From assembly GCF_021432385.1 (NCBI RefSeq), contig NZ_JAEACT010000002.1:949501-1013500 (forward strand): 64,000 nucleotides of DNA, read 5' to 3'. Numbering within the stretch: the first letter of the stretch is position 1; each line of letters starts with the position of its first letter. The position numbers were made by a program, and so were the translations under genes. The notes under the pieces are model-generated. The model was not told the origin of the DNA, ran no database searches, and was given only the letters and a program-made list of their open reading frames with translations. The stretch is from Clostridium hydrogenum. GTDB lineage: Bacteria; Bacillota; Clostridia; Clostridiales; Clostridiaceae. This document shows positions 16,407 to 23,676 of the stretch, piece after piece.

Positions 16407-16474
16407 GGTCGATTTCGATATATATCATGCTCCCTATGGTTAATTCCATTTCCGCCAGTTACATGATACCTTTA
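16395..16474 (-). promoter_or_regulatory. ZTP (pfl-motif) riboswitch
   Basis: Read on the minus strand, the conserved blocks are in order: ACTGGCGGAAATGGAA, CCATAGGGAGCATGA and CGACCGCCTGGG. This is the pfl consensus, which binds ZMP/ZTP and switches on purine and folate one-carbon genes. A promoter lies upstream: TTGACT (16504-16509) and TATAAT (16480-16485), 18-bp spacer. The downstream gene is AICAR formyltransferase, a classic target. Confidence 0.94.
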
Positions 16475-16539
16475 GTAGAATTATATAATACATAAGCTAT
16501 AAAAGTCAAATATATAAGCTTAATTTTGTGCTATAATTA

Positions 16540-16641
16540 AAGATAAATCACTTGAAACTTCAAAATTAATTTGTATCAAAATGCCATGTTCTGGGCATTA
16601 TGATGCAAATTGATTTTGGTAGTTGAACTGGTTTATCTATA
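16540..16641. repeat. ~100-bp TIR element, family A copy 3
   Basis: The ends are AGATAAATCACTTGAAACTT and AGTTGAACTGGTTTATCTAT. Interior TTTGTATCAAAATGCCATG and GGGCATTATGATGCAAATTG. With 41754-41855 it forms a subtype having CAAAATTAATTTG/CAAATTGATTTTG arms. A second partial end (GATATACCATTGTGAAAC) follows at 16643-16675, as after copy 1. It sits just upstream of the membrane-protease-like gene. Confidence 0.85.
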
Positions 16642-16706
16642 ACGATATACCATTGTGAAACTTTAAATTTATAGATAAAATCATGAAGAACGAAAGGAAG
16701 CAGAAG

Positions 16707-17516
16707 ATGAATGTACTTATTGAGGTTTTAACTAGAACTGTATTAGAAACAGCATATTTTACAGGAATTATTATTTTAGTGGGGCTTTTTCTTGGAATAC
16801 TTAGAAATAATTCTATAAAAAATTTTCAAAGAAGTTTTGGAAGTAAAGCTGTAATGATAACAGGAGTAATTGGAGTACCAATACATGAACTTAGTCATGC
16901 TTTTTTAGCATTGATATTTGGTCATAAAATAAATGAAATAAAGTTGCTTCAAGAACCTGATGCAAATGGAGTGCTTGGATATGTTAATCACTCATATAAT
17001 ACACGAAGTATTTATCAGCAGATAGGAAACTTTTTCATAGGTATTGCGCCTATTTTTGGAGGTATTGCATCAATAATTATTTTGATGAAATTTACAATTA
17101 ATGGTGCATATAATGATTTCATAAATATTGTAGTTCGAAATTTTCATATTACAAATTTAAATAAAGCAATTATAGAAGGTATTATTAATTCATATTTTGG
17201 ATTAGTAAAGTCTATATTTTCAATTAAAAATTTTGGTAATCCACGATTTTATATATTTTTACTTATAGCTATATGCATATCCTCACACATATCCCTTAGT
17301 ACTGCAGATATAAAAGGCGCTTCAAGAGGACTTGGCATAATATTTATTATATTGTTTTTGCTTAATATGTTTGGTTTATTTAAATATGTTTCAGCAATTG
17401 ATATAATTAGGTATAATGTTTTGATAACAAGTTTTCTTTTTATTGCGGTAGTGCTTTCACTTATTACATTTTTAGTAAGTCTCGTAGCAGTTACCATAAG
17501 TTCAAAAAAATATTAA
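16707..17516 (+). CDS. Integral membrane protein with M50-like HELSH motif
   Basis: 269 residues with about five or six membrane segments. GVPIHELSHAFLALIFGHK places an HExxH zinc motif (H60, E61, H64) at a membrane segment, as in M50 site-2-type or related metalloproteases. GNFFIGIAPIFGG follows. A canonical second motif (N/L-D-G) is not obvious, so proteolytic activity is uncertain. An ATG at 16683 is in frame, but AAAGGA at 16693-16698 favours the ATG at 16707. It is monocistronic, between a family A repeat and the M-box leader. Confidence 0.75.
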   Translation: MNVLIEVLTRTVLETAYFTGIIILVGLFLGILRNNSIKNFQRSFGSKAVMITGVIGVPIHELSHAFLALIFGHKINEIKLLQEPDANGVLGYVNHSYNTRSIYQQIGNFFIGIAPIFGGIASIIILMKFTINGAYNDFINIVVRNFHITNLNKAIIEGIINSYFGLVKSIFSIKNFGNPRFYIFLLIAICISSHISLSTADIKGASRGLGIIFIILFLLNMFGLFKYVSAIDIIRYNVLITSFLFIAVVLSLITFLVSLVAVTISSKKY

Positions 17517-17523
17517 AAAGTTG

Positions 17524-17552
17524 TTTACAAATTAGGTAAAGGATAGTATTAT
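17524..17552 (+). promoter_or_regulatory. Promoter of the M-box transcript
   Basis: TTTACA (17524-17529), a 17-bp spacer and TATTAT (17547-17552) precede the riboswitch by about 25 bp. Confidence 0.65.
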
Positions 17553-17576
17553 ATATTAGAAAATAAAATTTAATAT

Positions 17577-17753
17577 CTCGTTAGGTGAGGTTACTACATG
17601 GATATACGCTACTGCCCAGAAATGTCGAGAGACGCCCATGGGTCAGCAGGTACTGCCGAATTAAGGTTTTACTTAATGTAGCTGACTACATTCATACTAG
17701 TTTATGAATGCTTATGCTCAAAGCTGTGTAGTGCTAAAACTCAACGAATGGAG
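17577..17753 (+). promoter_or_regulatory. M-box (ykoK) magnesium riboswitch
   Basis: The conserved blocks are all present: CTCGTTAGGTGAGG, ACGCTACTGCCCAGAAATG, TCGAGAGACGCCCATGGGTC, TTAAGGTTTTACTTAATG, TGAATGCTTATGCTCAAAGC, TGTGTAGTGCTAAAACTCAA and CGAATGGAGA. M-box RNAs sense Mg2+ and terminate transcription of Mg importers when Mg is high. The 3' strand 17741-17753 is complementary to 17800-17814 inside the terminator hairpin, giving an explicit antiterminator. The controlled gene is mgtA at 18333, separated by a small ORF and a repeat insertion. Confidence 0.96.
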
Positions 17754-17796
17754 AAAATTAAGCTTTAATATAAGTGTTTTTTTGTTGCGATTTTTT

Positions 17797-17830
17797 AATC
17801 TCTTCATTCGTTGTGATGGAGAGATTTTTA
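17797..17830 (+). terminator. M-box terminator
   Basis: AATCTCTTCAT (17797-17807) pairs with ATGGAGAGATT (17816-17826), one G-U pair, followed by TTTATTTT. Its 5' half is complementary to the 3' end of the M-box aptamer. Confidence 0.85.
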
Positions 17831-17860
17831 TTTTGCTTAAAAATAAGGAGGTGGTTACTC

Positions 17861-17962
17861 ATGGAAGATGGTCCTGATGGTGATAAGTTTAAAATTGAAA
17901 AAGAAAATTTAATCGTTATTCTAATGGGTAATCGCTGTTTAGGGAGCGATACTCAAAGATAA
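17861..17962 (+). CDS. 33-residue ORF between M-box and mgtA
   Basis: It begins with ATG 6 bases after a very strong AAGGAGGTGG and encodes an acidic start (MEDGPDGDKF), a short hydrophobic run (ENLIVILMG) and NRCLGSD. The stop codon is formed by the left end of the repeat element at 17956 (AAAGATAAAC), so the original frame could have been longer. It could be a leader peptide for mgtA or a truncated small Mg-responsive protein. I do not recognise it. Confidence 0.5.
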   Translation: MEDGPDGDKFKIEKENLIVILMGNRCLGSDTQR

Positions 17963-18313
17963 ACAACTTGAAAAATAGAAATTGCAAATACTGAGTTTAT
18001 TCTGATAAATTACAATTTTTGGAGCAGAGTACAGATGACAGAGTACAGAGTACAGAGTACAGTGAATGATGATTTACCTTTCGCTTTTTTCAGGTAAATC
18101 TTAAACTTAAATGGTGCCAGCTTCGCTAAGCACCATATATGGCGCTATTACGCAGCAATAAAAAAATAAGTTTTGAGATTTTTCGTAGTGCTAACGGAGA
18201 AAAATCGTCCTTCATTGTACTCTGTACTCTGTACTTTGTACTCTGATTCAAATTGTAATTTAACAGGATCAATTTGGTGCTGGAAATATAAATTTTTTAA
18301 ATTGTTTATCTAT
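17956..18313. repeat. Composite: family B element with a heptamer-armed repeat inside
   Basis: The outer ends AAAGATAAACAACTTG and TTTTAAATTGTTTATCTATA, and TAAATTACAATTT/AAATTGTAATTTA, enclose the inner repeat 18025-18245. The inner arms have five heptamers on the left (AGAGTAC, AGATGAC, three AGAGTAC) and four on the right (GTACTCT, GTACTCT, GTACTTT, GTACTCT). The core modules (GCGAAGC hairpin, GCTATTACGCAGC, GTAGTGCTAACGGAG) are inverted relative to copies 2, 4 and 5. It lies between the M-box leader and mgtA. Confidence 0.9.
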
Positions 18314-18332
18314 AGTAAAGGAGGTTATCGTT

Positions 18333-20858
18333 ATGGAATTAAAAGAAATAATAAATAAAATTGATATAGCAGTTGAAGGTTTATCACAAAAAGAAGCTGA
18401 GCAGAGATTGGAGAAGTATGGTTTAAATGAAGTAGAAAGTGAAAAAAAGAAATCTGTGCTTCAAAGACTTCTTGAAAATGTAAAAAATCCTCTTGTAATA
18501 TTGCTAGGTGTACTTGCTATAATATCTTATGTTACTGGAGATTTAAGAGCAGCTTTGGTTATGTGTGCAATGGTACTTTTAGGCGTGGTGTTAAAATTTG
18601 TGCAAGAAATGAAAGCAGATAATTCTGCTGAGCAGCTTAAAGCAATGGTAAATATAACTACTGCGGTAATTAGGGATGGAGTTCAAAAGGAAATACCTTT
18701 AAAAATGTTAGTACCAGGTGATATTATTCATTTATCCTCAGGTGACATGATACCAGCGGATGTAGAAATTTTAACCTCAAAGGATTTATTTATTAATCAA
18801 TCTGCACTTACGGGAGAATCACTGCCAGTAGAAAAATTTTTAACAGAGGATGAATATAAAAATCCACTTGAAAATCCAAGACTGTGTTTTATGGGATCTA
18901 ATGTTGAAAGCGGAACAGCAATAGCCGCTATTAAAACGACAGGAAGTAAAACTTATTTTGGGAAGCTTAGCAGTAAAATTACTGAAGAAAGATTAATGAC
19001 AAGCTTTGACAAAGGTGTTAACAAATTTACCTGGCTAATGATTAAATTAATTTTCGTTTTAGCTCCGGTTGTATTTTTAATCAATGGGATAGTTAAAGGA
19101 AACTGGTGGGAGGCTTTTTTATTTGCAATTTCGGTTGCAGTTGGCTTAACTCCAGAAATGCTTCCTATGATAGTTACTGTAAACTTATCAAAAGGTGCTA
19201 TAACAATGTCTAAAAAAAAGGTTATAGTAAAAAAGTTAAATGCTATACAAAACTTTGGTGCTATGGATATATTATGCACAGATAAAACTGGAACAATAAC
19301 TTGTGGTAAGGTTGTTTTACAAAAGCATATAAATATATACGGCAAAGAGAGCCAAAGAGTTCTTAAATATGGCTATATGAATAGCTTTTATCAGACTGGC
19401 TTAAAAAATCTTATGGACGTAGCTATACTTGAACACAGAAATGATGGAGAAGATTTTAACATTGAAAATAAATATGAAAAAATTGATGAAATTCCATTTG
19501 ATTTTATGAGAAAAAGAATGTCAGTAGTTGTTAGAAATAAAAGATTGGAAGACGTTTTAATTTGTAAGGGTGCAGTTGAAGAGGTATTAAGCTTATGCAA
19601 TAAATATGAAACAAAAGAAGGAACAGAACCCTTTGTAGGAAAGATGACAAAGGAAATTACAAGGATAGTTACAGATTTAAATAAAGAAGGTTATAGGGTT
19701 ATAGCAGTTGCATATAAAAACTCAAAAAACTATAAAAAGGAATATTCAGTTGAAGATGAAAGAAATCTTACGCTCCTTGGTTTTATGGCATTTTTAGATC
19801 CGCCAAAGGAAACCTCAAAAGAAGCAATTGAAAAGTTTCATAAGAACAGTGTTGATGTAAAAATACTCACAGGTGACAATGATATAGTGACAAAAAAGAT
19901 TTGCGCGGAAGTAAATTTACCTATTGATTCAATTTTACTCGGAAGCGATATTGATGAAATGTCAGATGAAAAATTGGCTGTAGCAGCAGAAAAAACTACT
20001 GTATTTGCAAAATTGTCGCCAATGCATAAAGAGAGAATTATAAAAGCGCTTCAAAGTAAAAATCATGTTGTTGGATTTATGGGAGATGGGATAAATGATG
20101 CACCAGCACTTAAAACAGCAGATGTTGGTATTTCAGTAGATACTGCTGTAGATATTGCAAAAGAATCTTCTGATATAATACTTCTTGAAAATAGTCTTTT
20201 AGTGCTTGAAGAGGGAGTTCTTGAAGGAAGAAGAGTATTTGGTAACATTGTTAAGTACATTAAAATGACTGCAAGCTCAAACTTCGGAAATATGTTTAGT
20301 GTTATTGGAGCAAGTATATTTGTACCATTTTTGCCTATGCTTCCAATACAGGTGCTTACAAATAATCTGCTTTATGATATATCTCAAACAGCAATACCTA
20401 CAGATAAAGTTGATGATGAATGGATTGAAAAACCAAGAAAGTGGTCTGTTGATGAAATTAAAAGATATATTTTTCATATAGGACCAATTAGCTCAATATT
20501 TGACTATACAACTTATTTTATGATGCTCTATATATTCAAAGCATGGCATAATCCAGCTTTATTTCAAACAGGATGGTTCTTAGAATCACTATTTACTCAG
20601 ACGCTTATAATTCATGTAATCAGAACAAATAAGGTGCCATTTATTCAAAGTATAGCAAGTAAGCCTTTAATAATAACTTCAATACTAATTATGACCTTTG
20701 GTGCATTTCTGATTAATTCACCATTTGCAAGTGCATTTGGCTTTGTAAAATTACCTCTGCTCTATTATCCTTTGTTAGCATTGACATTGTTATGCTATGT
20801 AATACTGACTCAAGGAATAAAAGCTTGGTATGTAAAAAAATATGCTGATGTTGAATAA
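18333..20858 (+). CDS. mgtA: Magnesium-translocating P-type ATPase MgtA
   Basis: 841 residues, slightly shorter than enterobacterial MgtA (~900). P-type ATPase landmarks: LTGESLPVEK (A-domain), phosphorylation site CTDKTGTIT (Asp near 315), KGAVEEVL (N-domain), ILTGDN and MGDGINDAPAL (hinge), and a ten-helix pattern including VGLTPEMLPMIV, typical of the P3B Mg2+ class. It imports Mg2+ across the cell membrane at the expense of ATP. The M-box riboswitch upstream (17577-17753) confirms the substrate. AAGGAGG is 9 bases before the ATG, immediately after the repeat's right end. Confidence 0.96.
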   Translation: MELKEIINKIDIAVEGLSQKEAEQRLEKYGLNEVESEKKKSVLQRLLENVKNPLVILLGVLAIISYVTGDLRAALVMCAMVLLGVVLKFVQEMKADNSAEQLKAMVNITTAVIRDGVQKEIPLKMLVPGDIIHLSSGDMIPADVEILTSKDLFINQSALTGESLPVEKFLTEDEYKNPLENPRLCFMGSNVESGTAIAAIKTTGSKTYFGKLSSKITEERLMTSFDKGVNKFTWLMIKLIFVLAPVVFLINGIVKGNWWEAFLFAISVAVGLTPEMLPMIVTVNLSKGAITMSKKKVIVKKLNAIQNFGAMDILCTDKTGTITCGKVVLQKHINIYGKESQRVLKYGYMNSFYQTGLKNLMDVAILEHRNDGEDFNIENKYEKIDEIPFDFMRKRMSVVVRNKRLEDVLICKGAVEEVLSLCNKYETKEGTEPFVGKMTKEITRIVTDLNKEGYRVIAVAYKNSKNYKKEYSVEDERNLTLLGFMAFLDPPKETSKEAIEKFHKNSVDVKILTGDNDIVTKKICAEVNLPIDSILLGSDIDEMSDEKLAVAAEKTTVFAKLSPMHKERIIKALQSKNHVVGFMGDGINDAPALKTADVGISVDTAVDIAKESSDIILLENSLLVLEEGVLEGRRVFGNIVKYIKMTASSNFGNMFSVIGASIFVPFLPMLPIQVLTNNLLYDISQTAIPTDKVDDEWIEKPRKWSVDEIKRYIFHIGPISSIFDYTTYFMMLYIFKAWHNPALFQTGWFLESLFTQTLIIHVIRTNKVPFIQSIASKPLIITSILIMTFGAFLINSPFASAFGFVKLPLLYYPLLALTLLCYVILTQGIKAWYVKKYADVE

Positions 20859-20884
20859 AATTTGGGAAGGAGATGTAAATTAAT

Positions 20885-21496
20885 ATGTTAGAATTAATAG
20901 TTATTAGACATGGACAATCTACTGCAGATATCGAAAAAAGGTATGAGGGAAGAGCAGATTTTGAACTTACAGATTTGGGTAGAGCACAGGCTTATAAAGC
21001 AGCTAAATGGATATATGAAAAATTTAAGATTGATTTAATTATCAGTAGTCCATTGAAAAGAGCAGCGGAAACGGCTGAGATTATTGGAGGAGAAATTGGT
21101 AAAGTAGTTAAATATGATGACGGGCTCATGGAGTGGAATAACGGAATTTTGCAGGGACTTCTTATAAAAGAAGCAGAAAAGAAATATCCTATGCCTAAAG
21201 GTGGAAGAAAATATTATGACAGAATTGAAAAGGGTGAATCAGCAATAGAATTTAGAGCTAGGGCAGAAGCTTTCTTGGCTAAATTAATTGATAAATATAA
21301 CGTAGAAGAAAAGGATAAAAGAATTTTAATAGTAAGTCATGGTGGAATGATTTCTATGCTATTTCAAAGCTTTTTAGACTTATCTATAAATTGTAAGGTT
21401 AGTGCAGCTAGTGCGGATACTGGAATTCACATATGGAGAATTTCTGATAACAGAAGAATTATAGTAAAGATAAATAGCCAAGAACATTTATTATAG
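20885..21496 (+). CDS. Histidine phosphatase-family protein
   Basis: 203 residues. The catalytic RHGQST motif lies at residues 8-13, the second His is in SHGGM, and LIISSPLKRAAETAEII is the family signature. Members include cofactor-dependent phosphoglycerate mutases, alpha-ribazole phosphatase (CobC) and broad phosphatases. The length and context do not decide among them. AAGGAGATG lies about 9 bases before the ATG; the gene starts 26 bp after mgtA and could be read with it. The end touches a family B repeat. Confidence 0.9.
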   Translation: MLELIVIRHGQSTADIEKRYEGRADFELTDLGRAQAYKAAKWIYEKFKIDLIISSPLKRAAETAEIIGGEIGKVVKYDDGLMEWNNGILQGLLIKEAEKKYPMPKGGRKYYDRIEKGESAIEFRARAEAFLAKLIDKYNVEEKDKRILIVSHGGMISMLFQSFLDLSINCKVSAASADTGIHIWRISDNRRIIVKINSQEHLL

Positions 21497-21576
21497 ATAT
21501 ACAACTTAGAACATTGAAATTACAAGTACTAAGTTTATCCTGACAAATTATGTGTACGGAATTGTATATATCTATA
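21494..21576. repeat. Short family B TIR element
   Basis: The ends TATAGATATACAACTTAGAA and GAATTGTATATATCTATA match family B. The interior (GAAATTACAAGTACTAAG, TTTATCCTGACAAATTA) matches the left part of 17956-18020, without a heptamer insert. A remnant (AATTTCCATGTTTCAGA) lies at 21608-21625. It shows what the family B element looks like when not interrupted. Confidence 0.7.
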
Positions 21577-21661
21577 AGTTTAGGTATAATTAAAATATAA
21601 GAATTAATAATTTCCATGTTTCAGATTGGCTAGCTACAGATTAGGAAAGAAGGAATTAGTT

Positions 21662-22234
21662 ATGTTAGGAAAAAAAACAAAGCATCTTGAAAGTATAGTT
21701 AACTCAATAGACAAATTATTATCTACTGAAAAAGAACAAAAGTTGAGAAGTAAATTGGGAAATCAAATACATGATTATATATTTGATGATGAAATCACAG
21801 ATAAAATTAATTTATGCGATTTCTCAAATTTAGGTATAGGAGATGGCTTAGAAGGAGAGCAATTGGCGTTTCTTTTTTCAACAATATTTCCTGTATTTAT
21901 AGAAGAAAAAGATGTTGTGTATAGATTATATAGACATAAGATTGAAGTTGATTTATCAGATGAAATTGCTGATAGATATATTTTTATATTTTCAGAGGGA
22001 AGGCTTACTTCAGGTTTATTTCAATGTTTTAGACTTTATGACGATGAATATGTATATGGAATTAAAAGAATAATAAATGTAATACCAAAACTTAAACAGG
22101 CTATTTTAAAGGAACTAGATAATCTTGAAAGAAGTAATAAGAATTTTAAAGAAAATGTAACTGATTTAAAAAATAAAGTTGAAATGGCTGAAAAAAATTA
22201 TGATGCACTAATGGGAGATTTAAAAAAATTATAA
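21662..22234 (+). CDS. Conserved hypothetical protein, coiled-coil C-terminus
   Basis: 190 residues with no recognisable domain. The N-terminal part is charged and helical (HLESIVNSIDKLLSTEKEQK). A middle region contains FLFSTIFPVFIEEKDVVYRL and YIFIFSEGRLTSGLF. The last 50 residues are a coiled coil (LKELDNLERSNKNFKENVTD). No signal peptide or membrane helix. An upstream in-frame TTG (21626) lacks a ribosome binding site; AAGGAA 7 bases before ATG 21662 favours the latter. Cytoplasmic; role unknown. Confidence 0.75.
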   Translation: MLGKKTKHLESIVNSIDKLLSTEKEQKLRSKLGNQIHDYIFDDEITDKINLCDFSNLGIGDGLEGEQLAFLFSTIFPVFIEEKDVVYRLYRHKIEVDLSDEIADRYIFIFSEGRLTSGLFQCFRLYDDEYVYGIKRIINVIPKLKQAILKELDNLERSNKNFKENVTDLKNKVEMAEKNYDALMGDLKKL

Positions 22235-22350
22235 ATGTATTTATTGAGAATAATTTCAAGATATAACATATAAATTTTTAGCCTTAATCTTTAAATTAAT
22301 TAATATTTGTTGTAAAATATTATTATAAATTACATTTGGGGAGTGATTCG

Positions 22351-22773
22351 TTGAGAGGAGAAAGATGTGTAGTTTGTGGCAAAGATGGAGAGAGGCACCA
22401 TATAGTTTATAAAAGTCAAGGAGGCTTGGACTTTCCTCTTAATTATGTATATTTATGTGCTGAACATCACAGAGGTGTTAATGGACCTCATAAAAACAGA
22501 AAAGTTGATTTAGAATACAAGCTAGATATGCAAAGACGAATAGAAAAAATACTTACAAATGATTACTATAAAATGAAGGATTTTATGGAATTGCTTCATA
22601 TTAATAAGAGACAGGCTAAAGTTATAACAAGTGATTTTAGGTTATATAAAGAAGGATATAAGACAATAGATATTATTAAAAGAATTATGGGTGGAAAACT
22701 GTATCATGATTATATGTTAAGTGATAATTATGATGAATCCTGGGAAGAAATAGATAATTTAGTTTGCAGATAA
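22351..22773 (+). CDS. HNH-like protein
   Basis: 140 residues. The N-terminus has CVVCGKDGERHHIVYKSQGG, then LNYVYLCAEHHRG, which fits an HNH nuclease zinc/metal centre (CxxC, HH, C-x2-HH). The C-terminal ~80 residues are helical (MKDFMELLHINKRQAKVITS) and resemble a small DNA-binding or recognition helix pair. A role as nuclease is plausible, but no partner is present and the first in-frame TTG (22336) overlaps the ribosome binding site. TTG 22351, 7 bases after GGGGAG, is used as start. Confidence 0.82.
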   Translation: MRGERCVVCGKDGERHHIVYKSQGGLDFPLNYVYLCAEHHRGVNGPHKNRKVDLEYKLDMQRRIEKILTNDYYKMKDFMELLHINKRQAKVITSDFRLYKEGYKTIDIIKRIMGGKLYHDYMLSDNYDESWEEIDNLVCR

Positions 22774-22777
22774 TTAA

Positions 22778-22804
22778 AAGAACCGCGCGCAGCGGTTCTT
22801 TTTT
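22778..22804. terminator. Bidirectional terminator
   Basis: AAGAACCGC (22778-22786) pairs with GCGGTTCTT (22792-22800) followed by TTTT. On the opposite strand the A-rich flank gives a weaker U-run. It separates the HNH gene from the convergent small gene, whose stop codon lies in the T-run. Confidence 0.9.
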
Positions 22805-22976
22805 AGATTGAAGTTTCTTTTAAAATCTTGTATAAACCTTCAGTTATTCTTTCAAAATCTTCTTTAAATAAGATTCCATTTATAACTTGAGATTTTATAA
22901 GCTTACCTTCTTTATCATATACATTTATAGAATCACTTTTTCCTCTAAATGTAAAATCACCCAATACTTTTTCCAT
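22803..22976 (-). CDS. 57-residue conserved-looking small protein
   Basis: It encodes MEKVLGDFTFRGKSDSINVY, then DKEGKLIKSQVINGILFKED and FERITEGLYKILKETSI. AAGGAGG lies 8 bases before the ATG, which strongly supports translation. The composition is soluble and mixed-charge; no membrane helix, no cysteines. I do not recognise a family. It is transcribed convergently to the HNH gene and shares its terminator. Confidence 0.75.
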   Translation of the reverse strand: MEKVLGDFTFRGKSDSINVYDKEGKLIKSQVINGILFKEDFERITEGLYKILKETSI

Positions 22977-23104
22977 AAATAAGTCCTCCTTGCTAAACTG
23001 GTTTCATTATATATATTTATAAAATAACGTTATCTCTCATTATACAAAATTAAGAATAAAATTTCAAGTAAAAGGTAAACATAATTTTAAAGGAGATGAT
23101 AAAT

Positions 23105-23266
23105 GTGTCACATAGCACAGGAAAAAAGGTAACAAAAAAATTTTCACATGCTGAAGATAAACCAGAGCCAGTTGAAGTTAAATATTCAAGAGAGCAGTCA
23201 ACTTATCATGCTTCAAAAGATCACAAGAAGTATAATGAGACAATTAAAGAGAATTTAACTAAGTAG
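23105..23266 (+). CDS. 53-residue basic small protein
   Basis: It starts with GTG 9 bases after AGGAG. It encodes a hydrophilic, Lys/His/Glu-rich chain (HSTGKKVTKKFSHAEDKPEP, YSREQSTYHASKDHKKYNET) with no hydrophobic core, suggesting an unstructured or nucleic-acid-binding peptide. An ATG in another frame two bases earlier closes after nine codons and is rejected. Function unknown. Confidence 0.6.
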   Translation: MSHSTGKKVTKKFSHAEDKPEPVEVKYSREQSTYHASKDHKKYNETIKENLTK

Positions 23267-23404
23267 TTATAAAATAACATTTTAATCAAAATTTGTATAA
23301 AAAAAGGAAAAATGATAATACTTCTTTATAGGGAATACTCTATTGAAATTAAAATACATGTACAAGTTGAGATTTTATTGTAAACCCTGTAGGGAGTGAT
23401 TATT

Positions 23405-23572
23405 TTGAAAAAAAATTTGATTTTGTGCACAGATGAAGAATTATGGAATATTAAAATGAGTTTATGGGCTTATAGAAACTTCCTTTTTAAAGAGAAGAGA
23501 AATGGAAATAAAAATGCTGACATTAGGGAAAAATCCATAAGAAATATTTTATGTGATTTAGAAAAGAATTGA
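23405..23572 (+). CDS. 55-residue small protein
   Basis: TTG start 8 bases after AGGGAG. The product (KKNLILCTDEELWNIKMSLW, then AYRNFLFKEKRNGNKNADIR) is helical with aromatic residues and a basic middle. No known family recognised. It ends 40 bp before the terminator at 23612, consistent with a short transcript that may include the 53-residue gene upstream. Confidence 0.6.
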   Translation: MKKNLILCTDEELWNIKMSLWAYRNFLFKEKRNGNKNADIREKSIRNILCDLEKN

Positions 23573-23611
23573 TATTTGTAGTTTCACTATAGGGTTAAGT
23601 CATTAAAAAAG

Positions 23612-23641
23612 GACTGCTTTCAGAATAATTTGAAAGCAGTC
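23612..23641. terminator. Bidirectional terminator between small gene and pyk
   Basis: GACTGCTTTCA (23612-23622) and TGAAAGCAGTC (23631-23641) are perfect arms. TTTT follows on the plus strand, and CCTTTTTT on the minus strand, where it ends the pyruvate kinase transcript. A lone family A right end (GTTGAACTGGTTTATCTTTA) lies at 23653-23672. Confidence 0.88.
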
Positions 23642-23676
23642 TTTTGTATATAGTTGAACTGGTTTATCTTTAATTC

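Noticed and set aside
14781-18358. Short frames such as those at 14781-14978 (minus), 15031-15237 and 18173-18358, reading LYSVLCTLYS-like peptides
   Set aside because: They are translations of the GTACTCT heptamer arms of the repeat family and have no ribosome binding site; not genes.
18953-20477. Several antisense frames inside mgtA
   Set aside because: mgtA motifs are continuous across the region; the antisense frames have no support.
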